Shown: positions 1-7,728, counted from the first letter of the stretch. The stretch: DNA of 13,217 nucleotides from JALZCH01 sp036400075 (GCA_036400075.1 DASWLV010000233.1:1-13217), one strand, 5' to 3'. Notes: a model not told the origin generated them from the sequence alone. Program-made: numbers and translations.

Positions 1-1322
1 TCTTCGATCATGTAGCATTCCGAACAGCTAAACGTAAAATCGCCTTTGGTAATGTCCACGTTTCCGCCCGTGAAACCTTTGGCGTAAATGCCTTTTTTGA
101 CTGTTTTCAGGATTTCTTCAGCCGAATATTTGCCCGGCTGCAAATAAGTGTTTGTCATACGCGGCATCGGCGGATGATTGTAAGCCTGGCGGCGACCGTT
201 GCCCGAAGGTTTGACGCCCAACTGTTTCGCCGAAATGCGGTCGGTCATATAACCTCGAAGGATTCCGTTTTCGATGAGAGTCGTGCTTTGCGGCGCGTTC
301 CCTTCGTCGTCCACATTGATTGTGCCGCGCATATTCGTGAACAAGCCTTCGTCAACGACCGTGCAGTGTTCGGAAGCGACTTTTTGACCGACGCGACCGG
401 AATAATTTGAAAGTTTTTTGTAATTGAAATCGGCTTCAAGCCCGTGTCCAACAGCTTCATGGAGCAAAACCGCGCTTTCAGCATTTCCCATCACGACGGT
501 TTGCACACCGGCTTCGGCTTCCTGCGCCGAGAGATTCAAAACCGCGAGGCGTGCCGCACCTTGAGCAATATCGGCGGCTTTGCGTTTGTTGAAATATTCC
601 AAGCCGATGCGTCCGCCGCCGCCTTGATAGCCGGTTTCGCGGCTCTTGCCCTGTTCGGCGATGCAGGACGTATTGAACATAAAGAGCGGCTGCGAATCTT
701 CCCAGTAAACGCCGTCGCTGTTGGCATAAGCGATGTGTTTAACTTCGTCGTTAAACCCGACTGAAACGCGGACGATTTTCGGATCATAGGCTTTTGCCGC
801 GGCGTTTGCTTCTTTGATAAAAGCAAGTTTTTTGGAAAGGTCTGCGCTCGTGGCAAGCTCGTTAATCGGATAAAGATTTTTGGGTTTCAGCGAGCTGACT
901 GGCATAATTCGCGTCCGCGCCGTGTTGTCGGCGGCAATCGCGCTGGCGGCGTTTGCAGCTTCGAGCATTTTTTCGAGCGACAAATCTTCCGTAAAAGCAA
1001 ACCCGATCTGATCGCCTTTGACCGCGCGGATTCCGACGCCTTGAACAATACCGCGACGTGCGGATTTGACAATATCTTCTTCAAACGACAAATCCGAAGT
1101 AATTCGATATTCAAAAAACAAATCGGCAAAATCAGCGCCTTTTGCCAGACAGGCGGTTAAAACTTTGTTAATTTCAGCCTGTGTGACGTGAAAATAACTA
1201 TCGAGATGTGCAGTATTCGTCAAATTCAATTCTCCTGCCAATACTTGATTGAGCCACTTGTCGCTTGCCGCAATCGCCGCGAGCGCCAATGAACCTTTTA
1301 CCATAAAATCGCGTCTTTTCAT
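1..1322 (-). CDS. tldD: TldD-family metalloprotease with Tat signal, C-terminus cut by window edge
   Basis: Reading the minus strand from ATG at 1322 gives 440 uninterrupted codons to the window edge. Residues 288-293 are HEAVGH, the HExxxH zinc-binding motif of TldD, followed by GLEADF. Further TldD signatures follow: NVDDEG, LIENGILRGYM, SGNGRR, MPRMTNTY and GNVDITKGDF. TldD normally has about 480 residues, so only the last few dozen are missing, including the region of the third zinc ligand. In characterised systems TldD pairs with TldE (PmbA) as a heterodimeric protease that trims unfolded peptides; a tldE partner would lie beyond the left edge. The N-terminus MKRRDFMVKG plus an alanine-rich stretch looks like a twin-arginine signal, so this copy is probably exported, unlike cytoplasmic E. 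coli TldD. GAAAGGA upstream of the ATG is a plausible ribosome site. Family assignment is very secure; export is inferred. Confidence 0.95.
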   Translation of the reverse strand, partial: MKRRDFMVKGSLALAAIAASDKWLNQVLAGELNLTNTAHLDSYFHVTQAEINKVLTACLAKGADFADLFFEYRITSDLSFEEDIVKSARRGIVQGVGIRAVKGDQIGFAFTEDLSLEKMLEAANAASAIAADNTARTRIMPVSSLKPKNLYPINELATSADLSKKLAFIKEANAAAKAYDPKIVRVSVGFNDEVKHIAYANSDGVYWEDSQPLFMFNTSCIAEQGKSRETGYQGGGGRIGLEYFNKRKAADIAQGAARLAVLNLSAQEAEAGVQTVVMGNAESAVLLHEAVGHGLEADFNYKKLSNYSGRVGQKVASEHCTVVDEGLFTNMRGTINVDDEGNAPQSTTLIENGILRGYMTDRISAKQLGVKPSGNGRRQAYNHPPMPRMTNTYLQPGKYSAEEILKTVKKGIYAKGFTGGNVDITKGDFTFSCSECYMIE

Positions 1323-1671
1323 CGCTAGGGTATCCTTTCGTTTTGGGAAATTTTATTTAGAAAAGCAAAAACGGTTCTGTCGCAGCAATAAAACGTAATG
1401 AATTAAAAAAGGTTTCAGCGATTCAGGAAATATTTTGTTGACAGCAATTCAGTACGTTTTCAGAACTCACAAAGCAGGCTTCCGCCATCGTTTTCCTTAA
1501 TCTCAAAAACACCATTCATTCGCAATTTGTGACAGATTTTTTTTTGGAATTACTTGTTGTAAATTATTCTGTAGTAATTTCATAAATGAAACATATTTCG
1601 TCAGATCAAACAAATATGTTATAGTTCATTTCACTTTACAAATTGCAATTTTCTTGTAGCTACCATTCTGA
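1323..1671. other. AT-rich divergent intergenic region
   Basis: This 349-bp non-coding gap lies between divergent tldD and the helicase gene and should hold both promoters. TTGACA at 1437-1442 (plus) lacks a good -10 at 17 bp. Runs of T near 1540 and several A/T-rich -10-like words make promoter calls ambiguous. I see no tRNA, hairpin terminator or clear repeat. Composition shifts from the GC-richer tldD to the AT-rich gene on the right within this gap, so a left boundary of acquired DNA may lie here. Confidence 0.6.
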
Positions 1672-4602
1672 ATGGCTAATAGAAAAAAGATACAACCTGT
1701 TTTGCACTATGACGATAAAAATACTCTTGTGTCTGGCGTTGGAGCAGGTGTTGGACTAGCTTTCGTAGAAACGTATTTTTCTCAAGCATTTGAAACAATT
1801 CGCATTGCTAGCGGATACTTTCAATTAACTGGCTTTGAGCTAGCACGGAAAAAATTCACTCCTAATGTACAGCTTCGCATTTTAGTCAGAGGTAAACATG
1901 GCACTGAAGGCAAAAATGTTCAATTAACTGCAATCGAACTTATCGAACAAATAGTTGCTGATTTAGGTCAATGTCAAATCCCTCTAGCTGAAGCAGTCGT
2001 AGAAATTATTAATCGGATGGATCAAGAACGTTTCTTTATTCGAGATGCCCATGAAATTGAGCCATTTCACTGTAAATTTTATATTTGCGATCAGTTGTTT
2101 CTCTGGCATGGTTCTTCTAATTTTACTAATAATGGATTGTGCATAAATGCTGAACAAGTAAGTCTAATACGCAATCAAGGCGAAATTAAGGACTTCATTA
2201 AATGGTTCGATGATGTTTCTACAAATTCACGTGATTTATTAGATTTACTGAGAAAAAGATTAATAGATTGGCTAGGTCTTACTGATCCTTTCGACATTTA
2301 CCTCAAAACATTATTTCTCCTACTTAAAGATTCAGCAGCCGAACCGCTTTTAGAAAGTGCAAACGAGCCTTCGTATTTTCAAAAGGGCGTTATAGAACAA
2401 GCACTTGTTCGGATTGACCGTTACGGTGGTGCTTTAGTTGTTGCTGCTACAGGACTAGGGAAAACAATTATCGGGGCAGAGATTGCATCTCGCCTTTCTT
2501 CTAGCAATAAAATTAAACAAGTAATTTTACTCGCGCCATATAATGTTTTTGGTAATTGGGATGCTGAATGCAAAGGGCGGCGAGTTCATAGCCTTAAATC
2601 TTTCAACATTAAAGTTCCCTTTCTTGAAATCTCTAAGCGTTCTTATCATCAAATTGCCATTCTCATAAATGAACTTAAATGTCCTGCTAGTGAAATGCTG
2701 ATCATTATTGATGAAGCCCACATTTACCGTAATCAATTACTCGCTCAAAGTTCGGAAATTAAAAATCGTAAAAAGGAAAGTCGCGTTTATAGTTTGCTTG
2801 TGCCAATTGTTCGGAAGGGTGCGAAAATTGTTTTACTAACTGCAACGGCTTACAGCACTAGCCCGCAAAATATGAACAGTTTGCTATACCTTTTGCCACA
2901 CAAAGATAGAGATATGCTAGGTTCAAACGCACCTTGGAATGTTGATTCGACCAATCAATTTGCATCTCTCCCTGTTGTCACGACTCTGGGATTTCCGCAC
3001 GTTCTGAAAATGGCTCGTGACCGTGGTGATATTGACGAAAATGGTCGCGTTTTCATTCAACTTGCCGAAACAAGACGTTATCTACCAAAGAGAGTTATTT
3101 TACATGGAACAACTTATCGTTTGCCCTTTCAGACAGATTTGCAAAAGGCATTTGACGGAAAATATTTCGATCATTCCAAAAGAATTCCACATACTTATTG
3201 CGACGCCGATTCTGTAAAAATACACAAAGGCGTCAGTGATACAGTTTTTAATTCATCAATGAAAAGTTGGTTAAGCTCCTCGGCGTCAATGAAATCGAGT
3301 TTAGAACTTAATTTGTCAACAGAAGGCGAAGGAGACAGAACAGTAAACTATCTCCAAGCAAGTCTTTTTGACAATCTCTACACAACCCAAATCAATCAAC
3401 CAACACAAAACGGAAATGGTCATTCCTTCAAAGGTTTAATGATTTTGCCTCTTGCAGAACGCAATAATCGTCTTGCACCGATTTACGAGCAGTTAAGAAA
3501 TCAAACTGTGAATGATGATGAAAAATTTACTGAACTTAAAACGGTTCTAACAAAACGATGTTTTCTGGAAAAGGGCAAAGTCCTTATTTTTGTGAACCGC
3601 TTTTCTACTGCGATTTATTTGGAAGAAGAATTGAAAAAGGCATTTGGTGAGAATTTGCATATTGGCTGCACGGTAGAGGTGGGCAAGGGGCAGCCTCAAC
3701 TGAAATCAAATAAAGTTCGCAGCGAAATTTTGAAAACATTCTCGCCTAATTCTCATAAACATACTTTAACGCAAGAAGAGCACAATTTGCTGATTTGCAC
3801 AGACGCAGATGGAATCGGTGTGAATTTGCAAGATGCAAATACTATCGTTAATTATGATCCACCTTCTGGTGCTGACGTTTTGTTTCAACGTGTAGGGCGA
3901 ATTTTACGAATGACTAGCGATCCCGAACGCATTATTCATATTTACACTTTTCTACCATCAATAATTGATGCTGATTCCGGCAGCTCTAACATCCAAAAGA
4001 AAATTAAGGATTTGTTTGAACGCCTTAAGCAACGTCAGAATAAGTCCGGCGGTATTAGCATTCTCGGAATGAAGATTTTAACGTCGAAAGACCGGGACCC
4101 GATTACCCTCGAAGAATCAGAAATTGAAGATTTATTTCGCGAGAACGAGTCGGTCAATAACATTGACAGTTGTGATTTGGAATCGCAACTTCGGCATATT
4201 TCGTTGCTTGAAAAGAAGGGAATGCGTGACCGCGCCTCAAAAATCCCCGATTACATTTTCAGCGCACGGAGTTATTCTAAATCCCAGCCGCGTTTATTTA
4301 TTTTATTTAAGTATCAAGAGAATTATTATCCAGTTCTTTACAACATAGAAAATGAAAAAATTGAATCAGACGAAATGTTTGAAATTCTTGATCTAATTGA
4401 ATGCGACGAAAACGAAGAAAAAGCTCCTATAAATATTGAAAAAATTGAAAACGAAACTTTAAAAGCAGCAGAAATATGGTGTGCTAAAAAAGGTTTTTCA
4501 AAAGATGAAATTATTAAAATTTGTGGTTTATATCTTATGCCCTTTCATGAAGCGCTCATGGTTAAAAATATATTTGGCAATTTAAGAAACAATAAGAAAT
4601 AG
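1672..4602 (+). CDS. HKD (PLD-type) nuclease-DEAH superfamily-2 helicase fusion protein
   Basis: This 976-aa protein has two recognisable modules. The N-terminal part has a full HKD motif, HxKx4Dx6GSxN, with H133, K135, D140, G147, S148 and N150, as in phospholipase D-type nucleases. There is one HKD copy, so dimerisation may be needed for a complete active site. The helicase part has a Q-like YFQKG near 237, Walker A ATGLGKT (259-265), DEAH (347-350), TAT (390-392), a second RecA-like lobe with TDADGIGVNLQ (about 710-720) and QRVGRILR (739-746). About 200 C-terminal residues are unrecognised and charged. The expected activity is ATP-driven DNA translocation coupled to nucleic-acid cleavage, typical of restriction or phage-defence enzymes; no methyltransferase or partner gene is adjacent. 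An in-frame TGA immediately precedes the ATG, so the start cannot lie further upstream, although no Shine-Dalgarno is evident. The gene is strikingly AT-rich (20 G/C in 2101-2160, against 41 in 601-660 of tldD), suggesting transfer. Domain calls are secure; the biological role is inferred. Confidence 0.9.
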   Translation: MANRKKIQPVLHYDDKNTLVSGVGAGVGLAFVETYFSQAFETIRIASGYFQLTGFELARKKFTPNVQLRILVRGKHGTEGKNVQLTAIELIEQIVADLGQCQIPLAEAVVEIINRMDQERFFIRDAHEIEPFHCKFYICDQLFLWHGSSNFTNNGLCINAEQVSLIRNQGEIKDFIKWFDDVSTNSRDLLDLLRKRLIDWLGLTDPFDIYLKTLFLLLKDSAAEPLLESANEPSYFQKGVIEQALVRIDRYGGALVVAATGLGKTIIGAEIASRLSSSNKIKQVILLAPYNVFGNWDAECKGRRVHSLKSFNIKVPFLEISKRSYHQIAILINELKCPASEMLIIIDEAHIYRNQLLAQSSEIKNRKKESRVYSLLVPIVRKGAKIVLLTATAYSTSPQNMNSLLYLLPHKDRDMLGSNAPWNVDSTNQFASLPVVTTLGFPHVLKMARDRGDIDENGRVFIQLAETRRYLPKRVILHGTTYRLPFQTDLQKAFDGKYFDHSKRIPHTYCDADSVKIHKGVSDTVFNSSMKSWLSSSASMKSSLELNLSTEGEGDRTVNYLQASLFDNLYTTQINQPTQNGNGHSFKGLMILPLAERNNRLAPIYEQLRNQTVNDDEKFTELKTVLTKRCFLEKGKVLIFVNRFSTAIYLEEELKKAFGENLHIGCTVEVGKGQPQLKSNKVRSEILKTFSPNSHKHTLTQEEHNLLICTDADGIGVNLQDANTIVNYDPPSGADVLFQRVGRILRMTSDPERIIHIYTFLPSIIDADSGSSNIQKKIKDLFERLKQRQNKSGGISILGMKILTSKDRDPITLEESEIEDLFRENESVNNIDSCDLESQLRHISLLEKKGMRDRASKIPDYIFSARSYSKSQPRLFILFKYQENYYPVLYNIENEKIESDEMFEILDLIECDENEEKAPINIEKIENETLKAAEIWCAKKGFSKDEIIKICGLYLMPFHEALMVKNIFGNLRNNKK

Positions 4603-4648
4603 CACAGCATACGACAGTCGCATACAATTTTGATAATCAAATCCAAGT

Positions 4649-5155
4649 ATGAAAATCAAAAATAGAAATAAGAAAAAGAAAACTTTACCGTGGACTGAAA
4701 AGAGATACGTTGGTTATCACGTTTATCGCTCTGTAAATGAACATTTGCCTTTTATGTTTTGGGAAAAATTAACCGATAAACCGATTAAAGACGGCAGTTT
4801 TAATGATCCGACCGCCGAAGTCGGTCAGCGTTATTTTTACAAGCTCACGCGGGTTGATGCGTCCGGCAACGAAAGCGCTCCCGTGACGCCGCAAACCACT
4901 TTTACGGATCACGCCGGAAACACTTACGAGCAAAATCCGCTCGTTGATTTTGCCGGTTACAATATTTATCGCTCCGCCGAAAAAGACGTGCCGTTAGACC
5001 TCTGGGAGCGACGCAATAAAGAACCTCTGCAGACTACGGAATTTAAGGATGACGGCGTCGAATCGGGCGAGGTTTATTTTTATTACATCCGCGCCGTTGA
5101 TTCACAAGGAAATGAAAGCGCACCGGGTGAAGTTGTTCGCGTGATCAGAAAATAA
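4649..5155 (+). CDS. Protein with two fibronectin-III-like repeats, possibly 5'-truncated
   Basis: This 168-aa protein consists mostly of two related repeats. Repeat 1 (about residues 22-79) runs GYHVYRS ... YFYKLTRVDASGNESAP; repeat 2 (about 103-159) runs GYNIYRS ... YFYYIRAVDSQGNESAP. This is the pattern of fibronectin type III-like beta-sandwich domains, usually found in exported or cell-surface proteins. No signal peptide or lipobox is present: the N-terminus is a lysine-rich tract (KIKNRNKKKK), no Shine-Dalgarno is visible, and an in-frame stop lies at 4634-4636. Composition is AT-rich up to about 4790 and GC-richer after that. I infer either a cytoplasmic two-domain protein or the C-terminal remnant of a longer secreted protein whose 5' end was lost next to the helicase gene. 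The repeats are secure; integrity of the gene is uncertain. Confidence 0.75.
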   Translation: MKIKNRNKKKKTLPWTEKRYVGYHVYRSVNEHLPFMFWEKLTDKPIKDGSFNDPTAEVGQRYFYKLTRVDASGNESAPVTPQTTFTDHAGNTYEQNPLVDFAGYNIYRSAEKDVPLDLWERRNKEPLQTTEFKDDGVESGEVYFYYIRAVDSQGNESAPGEVVRVIRK

Positions 5156-5226
5156 AACGGCAAAATGATAAAAGCATCACGAGTATCTCACCTGCAATCT
5201 GACATAACTATTACAATGGCTTTTCC

Positions 5227-5268
5227 TTTTTCACGTCAAAATTAAACTTAACGTTTTCACAGTGAAAT
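5227..5268 (+). promoter_or_regulatory. Operator-like repeat pair before the desaturase gene
   Basis: TTTCACAGTGAAA at 5255-5267 is a perfect inverted repeat (TTTCAC, one central base, GTGAAA) ending 10 bases before the desaturase ATG. A related copy begins at 5228: TTTTCAC and a downstream AAATTAA block recur in both, 26 bp apart, with 14 of 20 positions identical. A weak -10-like TACAAT lies at 5212-5217. The position suits a repressor site that blocks transcription or ribosome access. Regulation of desaturases by fatty-acid-sensing repressors such as TetR-type DesT is known in other bacteria; the regulator here is unknown. Confidence 0.45.
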
Positions 5269-5277
5269 TAAGATTAA

Positions 5278-6105
5278 ATGAAGGAAATAACGTCTCTCAA
5301 TCAAACAAGCAATAAAATACATTTGAAAAATACGGCGATTGTCATAAGTTTTCACGCGCTCGCAATTGTCGCCTTGTTTTATTTTAGCTGGCAGAATCTG
5401 ATTGTCTTATTAATTCTTAATTGGATGGTGGCAAGCCTCGGCATCGGCATCGGATTTCACCGTCTTCTGACGCACCGTGGCTTTAAAACTCCGAAATGGC
5501 TGGAATACAGTTTAACCGTTTTGGGTTCTCTGGCAATCCAGGACGGAGCGATTAAATGGGTTGCGACACACCGGATTCATCACGCGCACACCGAAACTGA
5601 AAAAGACCCGCACAGTCCGCGCGAAGCGGGCGGATTTTGGGCGCACGCCGGTTGGATTATGCGCGGAACGGCGCAGGAACATGACACCGCAACCTTGTCG
5701 CGTTATGTGCCGGACTTGCTCAAAGACCGTTTTCACGTCGCCCTAGCTCGTTATTACTCAGTTCCGACGATAATTCTCGGATTGATTCTATTCGCGGCAG
5801 GCGGCTGGACGATGGTTTTATGGGGAATCTTTTTGCGAACGGTCGTCGGCTGGCACGAAACCTGGCTGGTTAATTCGGCGACGCATTTATGGGGAACACG
5901 GCGTTTTGAAACAAATGACGATTCGACCAACAATCCGATAGTTGGTTTTTTAGCTTTCGGCGAAGGCTGGCACAACAACCATCACGCGCATCCGGTTTCG
6001 GCGCGTCACGGCTTAAAATGGTACGAATTTGATATGAATTGGCTGACGATTAAATTGTTTGAAAAACTCGGTCTGGCAAAGCAGGTTAAAGTTTATAAAA
6101 TTTAG
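5278..6105 (+). CDS. Membrane fatty-acid (acyl-CoA) desaturase
   Basis: This 275-aa integral membrane protein carries the three histidine boxes of the stearoyl-CoA/delta-9 desaturase family: HRLLTH at 61-66, HRIHH at 98-102 and HNNHH at 232-236, plus HETWLVNSATH around 193-203. These residues bind the di-iron centre. Hydrophobic segments at about 18-57, 78-90 and 158-187 fit the family topology with His boxes on the cytoplasmic face. The expected reaction is O2-dependent insertion of a cis double bond, commonly delta-9, into acyl-CoA or lipid-linked acyl chains, adjusting membrane fluidity. Length is normal for bacterial members, which lack a fused cytochrome b5. The ATG at 5278 is the only reasonable start, although its ribosome site is weak. 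The gene converges on the response regulator, with only four bases between the stop codons. Substrate and regiospecificity cannot be read from sequence. Confidence 0.94.
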   Translation: MKEITSLNQTSNKIHLKNTAIVISFHALAIVALFYFSWQNLIVLLILNWMVASLGIGIGFHRLLTHRGFKTPKWLEYSLTVLGSLAIQDGAIKWVATHRIHHAHTETEKDPHSPREAGGFWAHAGWIMRGTAQEHDTATLSRYVPDLLKDRFHVALARYYSVPTIILGLILFAAGGWTMVLWGIFLRTVVGWHETWLVNSATHLWGTRRFETNDDSTNNPIVGFLAFGEGWHNNHHAHPVSARHGLKWYEFDMNWLTIKLFEKLGLAKQVKVYKI

Positions 6106-6109
6106 CAGG

Positions 6110-6520
6110 TTACGCGGTGATTGTTTCCGGTTGCCGCTTCTGTATTTTTGTTTGTTCGATATTTTGTCGAATAGTTGCGCACAAATCTCCCAGATAAGGC
6201 TTGGTCAGATAGTCGTTTGCGCCCACCGCCAATCCGTTTTTTTTGTCGGCTTCAAATGCTTTGCCGGAATAAATAAGAATCGGAGTGCGCGAATCATATT
6301 CGCGCAGACGGCGGCACAACTCCAAGCCGTCGCCGTCGGGAAATTTAGAATCCAACAAATACAAATCGAATCGTTCCGACTGCGCCATTTGCCACGCTTC
6401 GGCAATGTTATTGATGGTAACGACTTCGATATTTGAAGATTTACACATCATATTTACCAAAGCGCAACTGTCTTCATTGTCATCAGCATAGAGAATACGA
6501 TAACGATCAGGAAGTTTCAT
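6110..6520 (-). CDS. Single-domain response regulator (CheY-like receiver)
   Basis: This 136-aa protein is a stand-alone receiver domain. The acidic pair D13/D14, phosphoacceptor D57 (in LYLLDSKFPDGDGLEL), S85 (IYSGKA) and K107 followed by P108 (LTKPY) match the conserved phosphorylation site and switch residues. No output domain follows; the last 25 residues are a polar tail. AGAGGG upstream of the ATG is a good Shine-Dalgarno. It lies 42 bp downstream of an ECF sigma gene on the same strand and may be co-transcribed. The cognate histidine kinase is not in the window. It could relay phosphate or act through protein-protein contact, for example with a partner-switch or sigma pathway, but the partner is unknown. 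Confidence 0.93.
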   Translation of the reverse strand: MKLPDRYRILYADDNEDSCALVNMMCKSSNIEVVTINNIAEAWQMAQSERFDLYLLDSKFPDGDGLELCRRLREYDSRTPILIYSGKAFEADKKNGLAVGANDYLTKPYLGDLCATIRQNIEQTKIQKRQPETITA

Positions 6521-6562
6521 GGTTTTGCCCTCTTTAACTGTGTGATTTTAGTAGGACTTTTA

Positions 6563-7156
6563 TCACCAATTGCTCGAATCCACCGTCAATGTTTCACGTA
6601 ATTTCGTCATCCCTACTCGCATTCGGGTTTTGATAGTGCCAAGGGGAATCTTTGTTCGGTCGGCAATCTCCTGTTGCGAATAACCTTCAAAGTAAGCCAT
6701 TAACAATAAGCTGCTTTGATTTTCAGGTAATTGACTCAAAGCTGTTCGTACCTGTTTTTGACGCCCTCGTAAGAACAGGTTTTGCTCAAATCTGGAATCT
6801 ATATAAATTGGGTTGCTCGTTTTTACCTTCTCAATTGTTAGCGTTCGCGTTTTCAGATAGCGTATTCGGTCAATCGCTCGACAGCGCGCGATTGTTACGA
6901 GCCAAGTAAAAGCTTTTCCGCGTTCTGCGTTAAAGCTTTGCGCCTGCTGCCAGACTTGTACAAAAATATCCTGCAAAACGTCTTCGGCTTCGGAGCTATT
7001 GTGTAAAATACGCATCAACAATCCGAAAAGAATGGTTCGATAACGATTATAAAGTAGGGCTAAAGCGGCTTCGTCGCGATTTGATATGCGTTGAATTAAA
7101 TCCGCACCGTCGCTTTGCTCGACGTCAACAAATACCGGATTAATTCTCGTCGCCAT
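6563..7156 (-). CDS. ECF-family RNA polymerase sigma factor
   Basis: This 197-aa protein has the two-domain ECF layout. Sigma2 spans about residues 33-103, with SEAEDVLQDIFVQVW (55-69) in region 2.2 for core contact and a basic IARCRAIDRIRYLKTR stretch for -10 recognition. Sigma4 spans about 136-190, with LPENQSSLLLMAYFEGYSQ, then the helix-turn-helix EIADRTKIPLGTIKTRM for -35 recognition. Length is typical. It would direct RNA polymerase to a stress regulon. Most ECF factors are followed by a membrane anti-sigma gene; none is recognisable here. The neighbours are a receiver-domain gene downstream and a small basic protein gene 25 bp upstream, all on the minus strand, which suggests an operon. 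The SigK-like subgroup is possible but cannot be fixed by eye. The start is ATG with only a weak purine-rich site. Confidence 0.94.
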   Translation of the reverse strand: MATRINPVFVDVEQSDGADLIQRISNRDEAALALLYNRYRTILFGLLMRILHNSSEAEDVLQDIFVQVWQQAQSFNAERGKAFTWLVTIARCRAIDRIRYLKTRTLTIEKVKTSNPIYIDSRFEQNLFLRGRQKQVRTALSQLPENQSSLLLMAYFEGYSQQEIADRTKIPLGTIKTRMRVGMTKLRETLTVDSSNW

Positions 7157-7181
7157 ACGATTTCACTTTGTAAGTTTTTGT

Positions 7182-7436
7182 TTAAATTTCCTTCAACAAA
7201 TCTTTGTTATCAAAAATCTCGCTATTTGCCGAATCTTTTTCAATGCGATTATTTTCTCTGCGTTCGGAAATCCAATTTGAAACCGTGCCGACAATCTCGC
7301 GTTGCGAACGGCGTTTTATTTTTTCTTCGTCCGGCGTCGCAGTTTGTTTCGGTTCGCGCGCGTTTTGAATTTTGGCGTTAGCCGTCGCCTTTACATCTTT
7401 TCGCTTGATAACTTTTATTGAGGTTTTATTCACCAC
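7182..7436 (-). CDS. Small basic hydrophilic protein, unknown function
   Basis: This 84-aa protein starts at GTG (7436), preceded by GGGAGA at good spacing; a second GTG codon follows directly, so the start could be one codon later. The protein is rich in K, R, E and N with few hydrophobic residues, has no transmembrane segment or signal peptide, and has a charged middle (EEKIKRRSQREIV) followed by SNWISERRENNR. I do not recognise a family. Its stop is 25 bp from the ECF sigma start on the same strand, so the two are probably co-transcribed. Given the missing anti-sigma gene, a role modulating the sigma factor is conceivable but unproven. The good ribosome site and operon-like spacing favour a real gene. 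Confidence 0.6.
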   Translation of the reverse strand: MVNKTSIKVIKRKDVKATANAKIQNAREPKQTATPDEEKIKRRSQREIVGTVSNWISERRENNRIEKDSANSEIFDNKDLLKEI

Positions 7437-7539
7437 TTCTTGCTCTCCCGCGCCTTTTTATTTTGGTAAGACTAATTCGTTCAATCAATTTTTATAGTAT
7501 AAAGCGCCAAAAATCGCCTTTATATAATGCTTCTGAAAA

Positions 7540-7683
7540 TCAGCGGCTGCGCCGTCTTCGATATTTGTCCTGCCAATAATTCCAGCGCCAATTCAAATCC
7601 ATCGGATGATAGGTTTTATGAAAGCCGAGCAAAACGCTCAATTTCAATTTGCAGTAATACAGTAAAAATAAAATCAGCTTCAT
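7540..7683 (-). CDS. Possible 47-aa small membrane-associated protein
   Basis: An ATG at 7683 opens a 47-codon frame ending in TGA at 7540-7542. AAGGGG sits 8 bases before the ATG, a plausible Shine-Dalgarno. The N-terminus MKLILFLLYYCKLKLSVLLG is hydrophobic; the middle is aromatic-rich (HPMDLNWRWNYWQDKYR) and the end is RRRRSR. This looks like a short membrane-anchored peptide with a positive cytoplasmic tail. It lies on the same strand as the downstream 84-aa gene and ECF sigma gene, 103 bp before the former, and just past a minus-strand terminator, so it may be the first gene of that operon. I recognise no family, and chance remains possible. Confidence 0.4.
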   Translation of the reverse strand: MKLILFLLYYCKLKLSVLLGFHKTYHPMDLNWRWNYWQDKYRRRRSR

Positions 7684-7728
7684 CCAAAACACCCCTTGTT
7701 CCAAAACTCTAAAAATCAAACTGTAATT

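Noticed and set aside
174..1129. Several plus- and minus-strand frames of 78-106 codons inside 1-1322
   Set aside because: They overlap the unmistakable TldD frame on the minus strand in other phases and have no ribosome sites or recognisable domains.
2527..4348. Short frames overlapping the helicase gene
   Set aside because: They are chance frames in AT-rich DNA under a 976-codon gene with full-length domain evidence.
1500..4650. Direct repeats or attachment sites bounding the AT-rich helicase segment
   Set aside because: Comparing the left and right gaps showed only 6-bp-scale similarities (such as GCATAC repeated at 4608 and 4620), insufficient for a target duplication or att site.
7527..7712. 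61-codon plus-strand frame
   Set aside because: No ribosome site, Ser/Lys-rich low-quality translation, and it opposes the better-supported 47-aa minus-strand frame.
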